A stretch of DNA of 64,000 bases. Origin: Callipepla californica brunnescens (taxonomy: Eukaryota; Chordata; Aves; Galliformes; Odontophoridae). The DNA lies in contig JALIRH010000061.1 of NCBI GenBank assembly GCA_023055505.1, forward strand, positions 705,501 to 769,500, given 5' to 3'. Below the pieces are notes generated by a model. It saw only the letters and a program-made list of their open reading frames with translations. It did not search any database and was not told the origin of the DNA. This document shows, piece after piece, positions 38,561-50,782 of this stretch. Numbering within the stretch: position 1 is the first letter of the stretch; every line of letters begins with the position of its first letter. The translations under genes and the position numbers were made by a program.

Positions 38561-41343
38561 CTTAGCCACAAAATCACGATAAATGATGTATTCTAGAGAG
38601 TGCTAACATTGATACAGTTAGGCTTCTACTGCCAAAAAAGAGGAATGAACTGGATTTAAGACCTTGGGAAAGCACTTTCAACTCTCATATGTCTGTGTAC
38701 ATACTTTGAGGAACATAAACAAAACAAGCATTGAAAATCCATGCCTTGGTAACCAGAAGATAAATATCTTCCACTCGCTTTTAAGCACAGTAATTTCAGT
38801 AGTCTTCAGATGCTCTTTGTGCACCATCCTCTCATGCAGAAACTTTATAATGACAAAACCCTAGAAAAATATCTGCTCTGACGCAAGCCATTTTTTCTCA
38901 TTTTTATTCATTTCTTATTATTCGTCCTTTCTTATTTTTATTAAATTTCCTGCATTTTATTTCAACAGAAAAGTTGTTTGAAGTGTGAGAACTGTAAGGT
39001 GCACAAAAAGGCCACTGATACTTTTTATATGAAGCTCAGTAGTAGCAGAGTCATTTACATGCAGCTTTATCTATGCTTCATGCACATTTATACACAAATA
39101 TGAATGCATACTGTATACATTTGTGCATTTATACAGAGGTGCATGCAAACTTCTAGCCTTCTTTAAGAGGCTGTGGTATATTTTTCTACTTGAAGACAGT
39201 CTGAATAAAATAACCATTAATCTCCCAGCACAGCCTAGGCAGTGACAGAGTAAGCTCCCATATTATGCTGCCAACAGGAATGCTGGGCTGAGAAGTCCAT
39301 TGCTTTCTTGTCCTCTTGGCTGAGTCTAAATATAGACATGCCAACAAGCATTAAGAGTTATAGAGCTTTCTGTTACAACACCTGACTCATCAAGGTACTA
39401 AACCACCTGCTTGATTTTGAGCGTGGGATATATTTCATTATTCAGGCACAGTGTCAACTGCCATAGCTGAACAGGCATTGGATTAGTCAGAAAATGTAAC
39501 TGGCAGCACTCACTATCTCATTTCACACAGACTACCAAATGGTGACAGCAAATAGTCATTGCTTTCCTGGCCTCTATCTGAGCCAGCAGACAAAGAAGCA
39601 TTTTCTGTAAGTCTGTGTTCTCAGACTTTTTACACATTAATTTTAATTCAGGGCGCATTTCTGCTTCTCATATGTACAGGCAGTTCCAGTCGTTTTATAA
39701 AATATTATATTTGTAAATATGGAAGGGGCAGTATTTGGTCACTGGCATTTCTTTGACCATCAGTGGTCAAAAAGAAAAAGTATTAGAGTTTCTTTAAAAT
39801 ATAATGATATTCAGTATATTTCCCAGAAACAGTTCCAGTGTTTCTTGCCATCTTCCACAGTTCTAGATCAAAGCCTAATAGTGAAGTACTGTAAAATTAG
39901 TGATAAAGTGGTCTTAAAATGCGAGACAAAATACAAGGGGATGACCCTTTCCTTCAGAATACAAAATGCTACATAAAAATGATCTGACTTTTAAAAAAAT
40001 CTTGACAAATTGTACCTTCTACTGAAGCATTTGGCTGTCAAGAGATAAGTCTGTAAAAGATGGTATCATTTATTTCTTTCACATTACTCAGCACTGAGCA
40101 GCAGTTCAATTCTCAAAACAGTAGAACAAACAACAGAATAGTTTGTTCTCTCCAGATTATGCAGAAGGCAAAGGTCAAAAAATTTGTGAGATAAACTGTA
40201 AGTAAAAATGAAGTGCTTCTGTTCAGCACTTAAGGTGATCTTGAATTTTTATCAACTGAGTACTGTTGATTTAGTATGATTGTGATGATGCATAGTATAG
40301 TTGATATTAGCTTGGAGCAAAAAGTACCTTGTGATTTTAGCACATCAGGGCTATTGAAGTATGGCCAACGAAAGATTCAGATACTACGCAGTTCTGCAAC
40401 ATCAAGTTAAACTTGTTAATCTTGGCTTCCTCAATAGATATTAATTGAAAATCTGATGACTACTTCCAAAAGTTGGCCTAACATGACTAGGAACATCATG
40501 TGTCAGCTTTAATATCAAGCACACAAGTATAGGTTCTCTGGCACCATTTGAAATTAAAGTGAGGAGCTGAAAAATTGAAACCCCACAAATGATGTAAAAT
40601 AAAACCTTGACACAGATATTTCACTATTTGTTTGCCTTGGTTAAAGATGCTAGGACAAAAGCATGAACTTCAAGAGATAGAAGTGTGTAGAATTATTCTT
40701 ATTAAAATATTATGTTCATGAACATAGTTCTGCAGATCAACTTGCTCGGATACAGTCTTGACTGAAGCACATGCTCAACTTAAAAACACTCCGCACAATA
40801 AAACAACCTTCATAAAACAATCTCTGAAGGTAGAACCTGAAAAGCTTCACACTGTGCAACAGAGATCCATAGACACTTATACCAATCAGAGACACCTGTA
40901 CCTGTATCGATATAGTTGCACTTTCATTGATGGTTCTGCTCTACACCCACTGTTGGCAATTACTTCTGTTCTGTGCAGGACTTTTGTTATGATTTCTGAG
41001 TGATTGCTTCTGATGGAGCTTACTACAATATCATCTTCCCTAACAGGGATGGTGTGTACCAAACTGTGCATTATTAAGTATTCATTGCCCAAAGAAGACC
41101 TGCTTAAACTTCTCAGGCTGATGTTAACAGCATTAGCTGATTCCTATTAATTAGTATGGAATGATTTAATTTAGTAAGAATGCAAGAAGTAATTCAGTAA
41201 ATTCTAGCGAACTGTATTTTCTGGACAAAGTACTTTTGGAGTGGTTAGGTATTTACACTTTTTTTTCCTATGTAAATAAAACAAGTTAATGCTTTTATTC
41301 ACGATACAATACAAGATTAACATTATTTTTAAAGAAAAAATAT

Positions 41344-41361
41344 TGCGCATGCGGACACGTG
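41344..41361. promoter_or_regulatory. NRF1-like motif next to a CACGTG E-box
   Basis: TGCGCATGCGG (41344-41354) closely matches the NRF1 palindrome YGCGCAYGCGCR, and CACGTG (41356-41361) follows after one base. Four CpG in 18 bp stand out in a CpG-poor desert. Function is inferred from motifs only. Confidence 0.35.
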
Positions 41362-41499
41362 TATGAGAGTATTTTATTTCATATATCACTTACAAATGTA
41401 CAGAGGAAATACATGTTAATTATTTGTAGATGTTTGAATTATAATCTTAAGCAAATACATACTAAAAATTACTGAACAGCAACATCAACAATCCAATAA

Positions 41500-41542
41500 G
41501 AAATAAAAAAAAGAATAAATAAAAATAAAAATAAATAAAAAT
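41500..41542. repeat. (AAAAT)n-type A-rich tract
   Basis: Irregular AAAT/AAAAT units. Confidence 0.9.
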
Positions 41543-42437
41543 GAAAGGTGCTAAAAAATGTGCCAAGACATCTGCAACATATCGTTTTTTTCAAAACCCA
41601 GAGTTCCTCAGCCAGCCAAAGAAGGTGTTATAGTAACTTGCATATGTGTTGCTCTCTTAACAAACATTTTTCTACAACAAAATGCAGTTTCTGAAATTTT
41701 TCCTATTTTCATAGCTTAGAATTTTCCAGCAGATGAGCTGAACTCACAGTGACTTCTAAGCTGAAAAATGAGCTGTAGTTGGGAAAATCAAGAAGGCAAT
41801 GTACTGTTCAGTTCTCAGTGATTTGAGCGTGACATTGGTCTTCAATTTTTAATTTCCAAGTTTTTGTATAAACATCACCTTATGACTTTAATTTATTTTC
41901 AGGTATCCCAACACTTTTCTTATATTATTTGCATTTCTCCCAGAGATTACATTTACGAATTCCAACTGGATGAAAGTGAATTTGTCCTGTTTTCTCTGAG
42001 TATTTTCTGAGGGCTGAGTCTATTTATCTGACTGTGTATATGTAAAATTTCCTGTCATATATTAGTAGACGTGCCACTTTGTGAAGATTTGCGAAGTGTT
42101 AAGTCTGAATCCAATTGTGTGAAAGATAAGGAGAATGAAAAAAATAAAATTTCATTCTAATAACTAAGTGCAGAAGATTTGCAGCTGACTTGCAGAAAAC
42201 TATATGATAAATGAAATCTTGGGAAGTCGTTTTTACTTCAGCATTTAGTGTACTGCCTTTATTACTTTAGAACCCTGTAAGGAAGTCGACATGCACTAAC
42301 ATTTAATAAACAGTTTGTGAACTATTAACATTTAATTTAAGATTATTCAGTATGAATTCATTTCATATCAATATTAATTAGTGGTTTTTTTTCAGATTTT
42401 GGCAGTATTTGTTCTTCGCTGTACACTGACTGTGGGC

Positions 42438-42447
42438 TGATTGACAG
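42438..42447 (+). promoter_or_regulatory. Perfect PBX-MEIS composite motif
   Basis: TGATTGACAG is the canonical PBX-MEIS heterodimer site. A given 10-mer is expected about 0.1 times in 64 kb on both strands, so it is mildly notable. No other support. Confidence 0.3.
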
Positions 42448-44279
42448 TTTCAAACTAAATACCAGTAGCCCAAAATAATGTACTCCTACTCTCAACTTGT
42501 GCTTGAATATTCAAATCTGCAGATGTAGGAGTGAAACAGAAGACACAGAAGTGAAAAAAAAAAGTAAAAAATGAAACTGCACTGAGATTCCAGATGTTGA
42601 ATTGAATGTTCGACATTGACTCACCTCATTGAAAATGTTTTTCTTAGGAAACTGGATGCTGTTATCCTCCTCGTAAGATAGTTTCTAATCTAAGATTCTA
42701 GAATTGTAAATATTTGTTTAATAATAATTCCTATAAAGTGTGACCAATAAACTGCGGAGGTAAAAAGCTTTTCTTACCCATTCCATCTTCGCTGTAATAG
42801 ATTCCTGATATGCATTTACATAGTTTATTATAAAAATTAAAGTTCTGATTCTTTAAATCAGACAGCTCAGTAAGGCTGATTTCTTCACTGTGAGCTTTTA
42901 GATCACAGCTAAATCAGCAAGTTTCTTTGTGGCATATACTTCCACATGCCCAAGTGGCTGCAACCGCAGGGCTTAGAATTTGTTAGTATGTTAATAGTAA
43001 GCTTTGTACATATGTGTAAAATGAGTTTAAGGGCCTATTATTTCACTTGCGTAAGCAAACAATTTGTTGGTGAAATAATTTAGCATCTGGCTTTAGAGCA
43101 AGAACTGATTATTCATTTTCATTATTGCATTACTGCAGTGGAAACAAAAAGGAAAATCTGCTTCAAAATGAAGACAACTCATAGTTACATCTTAACAGCC
43201 TTACACTGTTTTCTTAACACAGAAGAATCTGTGATACTTAACACTTCTGTTCTGTAAAATGGAGTGTAGTCAGAATGAGAAAATAAATGATTCTCCACCC
43301 TTTACATCCAGTCAAGGCTGATAACTGGAGAAATGACTTAGGGTTTTAAATTTAGTCATTCATGCATGTGGGGTATTAGTCAAATGAAAGCTAGAGCCTC
43401 CCTCACTGAAAATTAACTGAGATCTTCTTCTTGTATTCAGGTTGTTAGGCTTCACAGAAGAATGCAGAAAAAGTATCAGGTGGCTTTAGCAATTCTGCAA
43501 AATCCATAATCATACATCAAATATGGAAAAATTGGGTCATTCTGTTTCATAGTTAATCTTCTCCCCAGGCAATAAATGTCACTTTGCAAAGACAGGATTG
43601 GATTCGGGAAGTATAGTGAGTTTGACATGGTTTGCTTCTCTGAATTGTTTTAATCTTGTTATGGAGGCAGTGTGATCTACATAAAAATAATTTCTATAAA
43701 TATAATATTTGTAATTCAGTACTCCCATAAGTGTTGCACATTTGTAATCAATTCCTTCATCTGGAGAATAAAAGATGAAAATGCAGACTTGAAACATAAA
43801 CCTACAATTTACTCTCTTCTTTGACATATCAGTATATTAGTAGAGTAAGAATAGTTCTACACTGAAAGGAAAAGGCATCTCTAATGTGAAACTAGATAAA
43901 ATTCAGAAAGTGCCTGGAATTACAAGGGAATGAAACAGAAATTCAGAAGAAGCAAGAAGGCAAAATTGTTGATGTTGTGATGACCCATCCCCTGCAACCA
44001 TAATGAGAGCCTAAAAGCTGAACAAGTAGGAAGCTAATACTGTTCAGTGGCCTAAAGAACAGAATGCCAAGTTTTGTGACTCACCATGTGTAAACCAAAG
44101 GGCTCTTCTCTTTGGAATAAACAAGATTACAGTGTTTCCTTGTTTTACGGATATGCCATGATTTGGGTGATAAATGTATGAGTAGTTCAGGTAGAAAAAA
44201 TTTGAGAACATTCACTTTGATTCTTCTCCAAAAGAAGTTATGAGAAACAAGATCTAATAAAATTGTAATAGCGTTGCCA

Positions 44280-44319
44280 TAAAAAAATAAAATAAAAAAA
44301 TATAAAAAATATTTAAAAA
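44280..44319. repeat. A/T-only low-complexity tract
   Basis: Forty bases of A with scattered T. Confidence 0.9.
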
Positions 44320-44879
44320 AACCAAGCTCACAGGAAGTTAAGCATGAATCACAACATGGCACAAAGTGTTCTATGTCAATAAAGGGATGCATTCCAATAC
44401 TTGTTGACACACCTAGTGTAATTTTAAACTTTATTTCAGGTCCCAATCTCAGGGGTAGAAGAGGCAACTAGAAGCTCAATGGAGAAAAAAAAAATCTGTC
44501 CAAGAAACAGATAAATTAGAGGGACACTTGTTCAAGTTCTAATGACTGTGATGTTAAGAGGTCCTAAATTAGCCAGCTTATAGTAAAATCAGTTGGCTGA
44601 TTACAATGTCTGAAAATGTCGGTGCAGCTGTGACTCAGTAGCCATCAGGCTGCAAAACAGTACCTCTCTTGTGTAAGTATATTTTATTCAGCTGTAGAAT
44701 TTTCGTGATGATAGGTAGGATGAAGCTTCCAAAAGGACAGCAACAGCAACAAATTTAGCTGGGAAACTAACCAATTAGCAAGGAGTATAGACTTGATATT
44801 GTAGATTCTTCCTAAGATACGTAAGGGGAAGTTCAAAACATCAAGTCTTTGGGTTTCTTTGAGTTTCTAATATTTTAAA

Positions 44880-44917
44880 TTCTCAAGACTCACAACCAGG
44901 GAGGTCTACCCCTTCAT
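44880..44917. repeat. 38-bp direct repeat, copy 1
   Basis: TTCTCAAGACTCACAACCAG then a G/A-variant GAGGTCTAC and CCTTCAT. It recurs at 45794-45831 with two mismatches in 38 bases, 914 bp away. Flanking sequence does not match. Confidence 0.9.
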
Positions 44918-45793
44918 AGCCCAGTCGCTAGGATGATGAGTTAGTATGTCTCTCTGCCTTGCGTAGCCCTCTATGTCAGCATCCCCAAGGTAAAAAGTAG
45001 AACAATGGCAAAGCCATTGAGTTGTACTAGCCTGAGAATCCAAAGGAGAAATAAGATGCAATAGGTTATTGCAAAGTCTGAACTTGTTTGTCTTCCAAGT
45101 CTCACATCAGCTGTACACCAGTATTAATTGCAAGGAAAATCATCTGAAGAATATGTACTTTCCTAATCTGTTAAGATTATTCTGAAATTCTTCTTCATAT
45201 TTCCCCAAGATAAAAACACTTCAAAAATATCAAAAGTGATGAGCTATAGAAAGAAGGGCATTCATGTCTCAAGAAAGATCAGCTCACAAACAGGTAGTTT
45301 TATCTCTTCTTAAAAGTATTGTCATAGTTCTCCAGGAAATGTGACCAGATGTCTTGTAATAAACATAATTCATCATCATTACAAGTTGATTTTTTTAACG
45401 AATTTGTTGATACCTTTCCATGAGTCTGCTGTACCAAGAGAGAGCACATATCGTCTTAATTTCATTGAGCAGGATTCATCAGTCTATCTCTGATACTTCC
45501 CACACATGGTTAAATAAGACCACCACAGATCTTTCTATAATTATAATGCAAGGTAACTATGGTAACGATAGTTGGCAAACCTTGTCTTTTAAATAGCTTC
45601 TGTTCCACAGGTTTTTATATCTTCCCCCTCCCCCTTCCTACAGACATTTTCTTATTATTATAACAGGAAGATGTGGGTAATTATTGCAAGATATATGGAA
45701 TTCTATCCTCAGCACTAATGAAGATCATCGCTTCATCAAGGCTGGCAATTGCTTTTATCCCAACGTCTACTTAGAATACCTTCTTATTTTATA

Positions 45794-45831
45794 TTCTCAA
45801 GACTCACAACCAGAGAGGTCTACTCCTTCAT
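45794..45831. repeat. 38-bp direct repeat, copy 2
   Basis: Same orientation as the copy at 44880-44917, 36 of 38 bases identical. Neither copy is low complexity, so chance is very unlikely; origin unknown. Confidence 0.9.
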
Positions 45832-46710
45832 TACTTTAACACATCAATTTAGACTCCTCTTCTTCACCAAATTCTAACACTTCCTGGGAGAATCAGGTTG
45901 AAAAAAGGTTAATATAATAACATTTCATGCATGCTTGACACTTCCATCTAAGAATTAAAACACATTGAGATTTTCTTCCTTATACTGTGTATAGTTAATT
46001 GTACCCATATTCTATTTGAACTAGTAAAAAGGAAGGTAACTCTATTTCTATAGTGAGTTGTTGTTTACTCTAATTTTGACCTAAAAGGAAGAACAAGGTA
46101 AAAAGCTGTTTGATTCAAAGGTTTGTATTGCCTGTGAGCCAACTCTGTGACTCTTAATATCTTTTTTTCCATTGACTCACCTTTGATTTTTGGCAGGTTC
46201 TGTACAAGTCCTTCATAATAACATACTGATGATGTGATCATACTATCTCAGGCACTAGTTGCTTTACAGAACAACATAGTACTTTGTTCCTCTGACTGGT
46301 TTAAGATGTGCTGTGTTTCTTTCATATGTCAAATCGCTTCATTTTAATCATGAACTGAATGGCAAACTATGTTTAAAAACTTGGTCTGCACATTATTTGC
46401 CATCAAGAATACAAAAATACAGAAATTCAAGGGCAGAGTTACAGGCTTTCTCTAAGAAAAGAGGCACTGATTTTCTAATTATAATATGCGATGTATTCTG
46501 ATTAGTTATCAGTAAAATGTTATCATTTCCTTGTCTATTGGAAGTGTTAGGTTTAGAAACAGATAAAAATAAAACTGGAGTTGCAGTATGCAGAGATATG
46601 CTAAAAATTAGGGACACAACTTGGTCCATTAAACTATTTTTATATTTGTTTTATTTTAAATAGCTTAAATTGTAGTGATAAAGTTCCAGCACATTAAAAA
46701 ACTGAAGACT

Positions 46711-46810
46711 ATGGTTCAAATTCAGCTCTGATATAAATCTAGAGTAATTCAACTGTAAGCAGTGATGTTCTTCCAGATTTACACCGGCGTAATTGAGACC
46801 AGAATCAGCA
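46711..46810. repeat. Probable ancient amniote interspersed repeat, second copy
   Basis: Contains GGTTCAAATTCAGCTCTGAT, ATAAATCTAGAGTAATTC and, 30 bp on, CAGATTTACACCGGCGTAAT then GAGACCAGAAT. The two halves are imperfect inverted repeats (TATAAATCTAGA against the reverse complement of TCCAGATTTACACC). The text resembles an old dispersed repeat of archosaurs and turtles; family name uncertain. Confidence 0.6.
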
Positions 46811-47240
46811 TAATTTATTAAACTGTAGTGGCCGTGTTAGTCTCTCAGTATGTTTATTTAAGTCTCATTAGCTACTGAGAGGGAACTGTATACTTAAAGG
46901 CCTGCAATGGATAGCAGGAATAGGAGTAAGGAAGGCAAAGGGATTTTCAGAGCTCAAGAAATGCAGATTGTTCCCCAGAAAAGGGACTAGTATCCCTGTG
47001 TTATTCAATTATTTTCTTTAAAGATACAAAGAAAAGTAGTGACAGCTTCATATGGGGGAACATGAAGTCACAATGACTATACTGACATATCCAGCCCATT
47101 GCATTAATGTGTACCTGAAAAGTTGTATATTGCTTTGAGAGGACACCACTAGAGTCTGGCATAGCATCTGGAGAGGAGGCTGTTCTACCTGTGCCTATTT
47201 TTTTCATGCCTGTTGACAAGCGTGTACTATATAAATAACT

Positions 47241-47261
47241 ATATATGTATGTATGTATATA
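47241..47261. repeat. (TATG)n microsatellite
   Basis: Short ATAT/TATG repeat. Confidence 0.85.
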
Positions 47262-47984
47262 CTTTCTTTTTCCTTTAAACTACTCGTATTAGTAAAAATT
47301 TTGTTAGCAAGGAAATCTGCAGTTATATAAAGGTATTCACATTGCTTATCTTTAGATACATACATCTTTATGTAGCTGCAGGTTCATATTGCAATTCATA
47401 TTGCCTCCTGTATTCATTATAAATGATGTTTCTGAGTGGCAAATGCCTCTTCATAAGAATTGATGTAACAACTACATTTTGAATTAGATTCTAGCAAGAT
47501 GTAGAGACCAGAGGTGTCTTGGAAAGACAATCTTAATTGGTCTGTTCCAAGTACTTAGATAGCTGGAAATTAATTGATAACTTTTTCTTCTTGTTCTCAA
47601 TTTTGCGACAAATATACTTCAGCTATATGAAAGCTGGCCAAACAAGAAACGTAAAGAAAAATATATTTTCAAATACAATTATTTTGTCAAATAGATTGAG
47701 TTTGTCAGAGAAAGCTTCTTTTCGCAAGACATCCTTTGATTCTAAATCAGCATTGTGCTTAATGCAAAATTCTTTTTAGACTTTGAAAAACTGGAATGAT
47801 ATATAATAATGAGAAAGACTACAGATCTCTGTGCGACATATAAAAATGTCAAAGCTGATATTTCGGTTTGGAAATAACAGCATGGTATCTTAGCATAAAG
47901 CTGGTGAGTCATCCACATACTAAACATTTGGAAAGTCCAGATGCTCTTGGGAAATTTGTTTTTAATAACAAGAAAGATTTGTTT

Positions 47985-47987
<3 letters not shown>

Positions 47988-48011
<24 letters not shown>
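47988..48011. repeat. Poly(T) run, 24 T
   Basis: Uninterrupted T24; could be the reversed tail of a retrocopy, but no source gene is recognised to its right. Confidence 0.9.
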
Positions 48012-48015
<4 letters not shown>

Positions 48016-49950
48016 AGAGATGAGAATGATTCCCTTTCCTGCAGGTTCTGAACCTTGCTCACTGAATTGCTAAGCATTTCCAGAGATGTCCTAGGCACCT
48101 TCCCTCACCACTTGAGCATGAACTGAAGTCATGCTGAAGTCCACATCCCAAAGGGACACTTTTCACATTTGTTTTGACAGGAATTATATCAGCACTAAAG
48201 TTGAAATAACATAATTATTTTGCTGTCCGTCAGATAGTATTGCCACTTAATAACAGGGAGTCCTAACGTTGCCATTGTCTCAAGGGAATGAATCTTCTGC
48301 TGTTACGTGCTACACTCTCACTTCAGTAGACTGATAGGCACTTTACTGCATGCCCTTCACATTGCTAAGAGTATAATTGGAATATTACAGGACTCATATG
48401 TGTCAAGTTACGCTTATTCAGTTCTTAATTTTGCAGTTTACTCAATTAATATCAGAGATGCACAGATAATGGCTGGCATGGAATGAGATAAACTTGTTAA
48501 CCTTAGTACCTACACTGTACTTCTGTTACATTCATCATTAATTATTTCAGCCCTCATTAATTAGTTACTTGAGACAGAAACATAACGTACAGTATTTCGG
48601 GTCTGCAAGCTTGATACAAGTAGGTAAGTGTGGCCCCACAGGACTGTGCTCAAGGTGTTACGCAACCATTGCATGGCTTCCTCAAGCAACTCCAGGTCTA
48701 TTGTTAAGAATGCCATTATATTATGTTACATGGCTGGTACGTGACTGGTAATGCCAGGAAGATAAATTTGGAACCAAAACTTTTTTGTATTACATTTACT
48801 ATGGAATCTGTATTGGCTGCATGTACAAGACTTTCAAACAACCTTCAGACTTTCTCAGATTACTAAAGACTATTTTGGTTAACTCTCCAGGAACTAAGTC
48901 ACCTATTTATTAGGAAGCCAAGCCAACATTTTTCAGACAGACAGCAGATAAATGAACCATTTTTAGAAGCTTACCAGCATTCACATTTTGCATTACCAAA
49001 TTATCATTTTGGAAATCAACACAGAAGAGACCATTGCATTTATATAGTGCCATTAAACTCAACCCTTCGAATACCAAAGATGAAATTGAAACCTTATCTG
49101 ACAGAATACGGTGTAAGTGATATCGGTATCTCCTGAGTACCCTTAGGATACACTTAAAGGAAATTGTTTTCTCCGTTAAGTATGAAATGTAGTAAAGGTT
49201 AAGTTGGTTAGTGGCTTGAGGTGACACATTTTTCAGATGTTCTAGATGAGATCACCCCTGAAATTCTATTCTAGAGGTCAAAGTCCTTCTTTTTCTCCCC
49301 CATGGTAAATAGGCAGTGACTAACTGAAGTGCTAGGAGAACACTCAGGTTTATTAGGTGTCTCACAACTATTTGGAAAATGTATACTTTCTACTTTGAGT
49401 TTGGGTGTGGCTGAAACCAGTGGTCAAACGGAGCCTGGTAATTCAAGTGTGCTGTGAATGAATGCAGTCAGGAGAAAATAGCACTGGCTAAAATGTAAGT
49501 GATTGTTTGTGATTCCAGCAGAGGAACTGCAGTCATCGTTTAGTCAGTGATGTTTATTATTAGTTGTGAAGAATAAGCTTTAGGCAACAGGGTGGGAAAT
49601 CACTGTGAGTGCAGTGTAAATGAAGATTTTCGTCCACCTGAGTGAAGTTCTTACACATTCAAGATAGGTATTGATTTTTATCCTGAGTAGAATAAATTCA
49701 TTCTGGTTTCCCATAAACAACATATCTGCTGTGCAGTTCTGTTCCTTTCCTTTATCACCCCGTTACTACTCACAAACTAATATTCAAAATGTGATTGAAA
49801 TAGGAAGTATAGCAAAGTAGTAAAAAAATGTCCTGACTTACTGTTAGCAAAAGAAAACACAGGACTGTTTCTCCTATGATGACACTCTCTGCAATTTACC
49901 ACTAAAGAAAGAAGCTGTAGGAAGTGTAGGAGGGAATATTTTGGTTTGGA

Positions 49951-50004
49951 TTTTATTTTATTTTTTTTTATTTTATTATTCTTTTTTTTTTTTTTTTTTT
50001 TTTT
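49951..50004. repeat. T-rich tract ending in 23 T
   Basis: TTTTA units followed by T23 (49982-50004). Confidence 0.92.
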
Positions 50005-50446
50005 GTACCTTGCCTATGCCATATGCTATTTATATCCAGTCCACTCAAGTGCAATCTCTGTGTCTTGGAGGACTCCCTAAACAACTCTGGAGCATGAAAG
50101 CAAATCAAAAGGGATGGTTCTCACTTTCCTTTAGTCACTGTCCTTAGGAAGGATGAAAGTCAACCTGCGTCTGTGCCTTATTCAAAATCATTTTTCTTTT
50201 ATGCTCCATTGTACTCTGAACAATTTCAGCTATAATGTGATACATTTGCTCAAAGTCAAGGTGACATAAAACAGTAAGCTTGTTTCATAACACATAAATC
50301 CTGTCCACAATAACGTCATATTAAAATTTTGGTCAGCTACCTAAAGTTCATGGACCTATTTATATTGAAATGAACCACCTAAGAAGACATTAATCTGTGG
50401 AGGATATCTATCAGGAACAAGTATAATTCCAATCATTTCTAATTTA

Positions 50447-50472
50447 TGTGTGCGTGTGTGTGTGTGTGTGTG
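50447..50472. repeat. (TG)n microsatellite
   Basis: About twelve TG units with one CG interruption. Confidence 0.95.
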
Positions 50473-50760
50473 ATAGCAACATTATTAATATAATGCTTTT
50501 ACAACAAAGATGATAGCATTATAACTCATCTTCACATTAACTAACATACAATGGTAGCATATGTATTAAAGACATACAAAACCCACAGAAACACAACAGT
50601 GTCAAGGATCAGGTATAATATATCTCCATTTTACATCAACATTTCATTGACTTTCCATTTTAGGTCTGTATAAACAAATACTTCACTGAAAGGCCTAGGG
50701 TTTGCCACAGAGCGCGATGAGTGTACCTTAAGGCAGATGGCTTCTCTAAGTCACGCTCGA

Positions 50761-50782
50761 AATCACAGAATCACAGAATCAT
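50761..50782 (-). mobile_element. Short CR1 tail relic
   Basis: AATCACAGAATCACAGAATC is the reverse of the CR1 terminal 8-bp repeats. Only about 22 bases are recognisable, with no CR1 body beside it. It may be a very short insertion or a coincidence. Confidence 0.5.

Larger units (their letters stand above)
30593..40000. other. Mostly unique DNA with one GC-rich island, no gene seen
   Basis: AT-rich with (AAAC)n and (GTTT)n repeats. The exception is 38100-38560, where GC content and CpG are clearly higher. No ORF resembles a known protein. Confidence 0.6.
40001..50000. other. Very AT-rich, transposon-poor DNA, no gene seen
   Basis: No CR1 or other mobile element is recognisable across about 10 kb apart from one ancient-repeat copy at 46.7 kb. 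ORFs reach at most 128 codons and look random. Several A/T-rich tracts occur. Long repeat-poor AT-rich stretches in bird genomes often hold conserved noncoding elements, which is an inference here. Confidence 0.55.

Noticed and set aside
44933..45035. Possible C/D box snoRNA (GATGATGA then CTGA about 100 bases later)
   Set aside because: No terminal stem and no C'/D' boxes at the right spacing.
47988..48120. Poly(T) run as the tail of a minus-strand processed pseudogene
   Set aside because: The sequence to the right holds no recognisable mRNA or long open frame.
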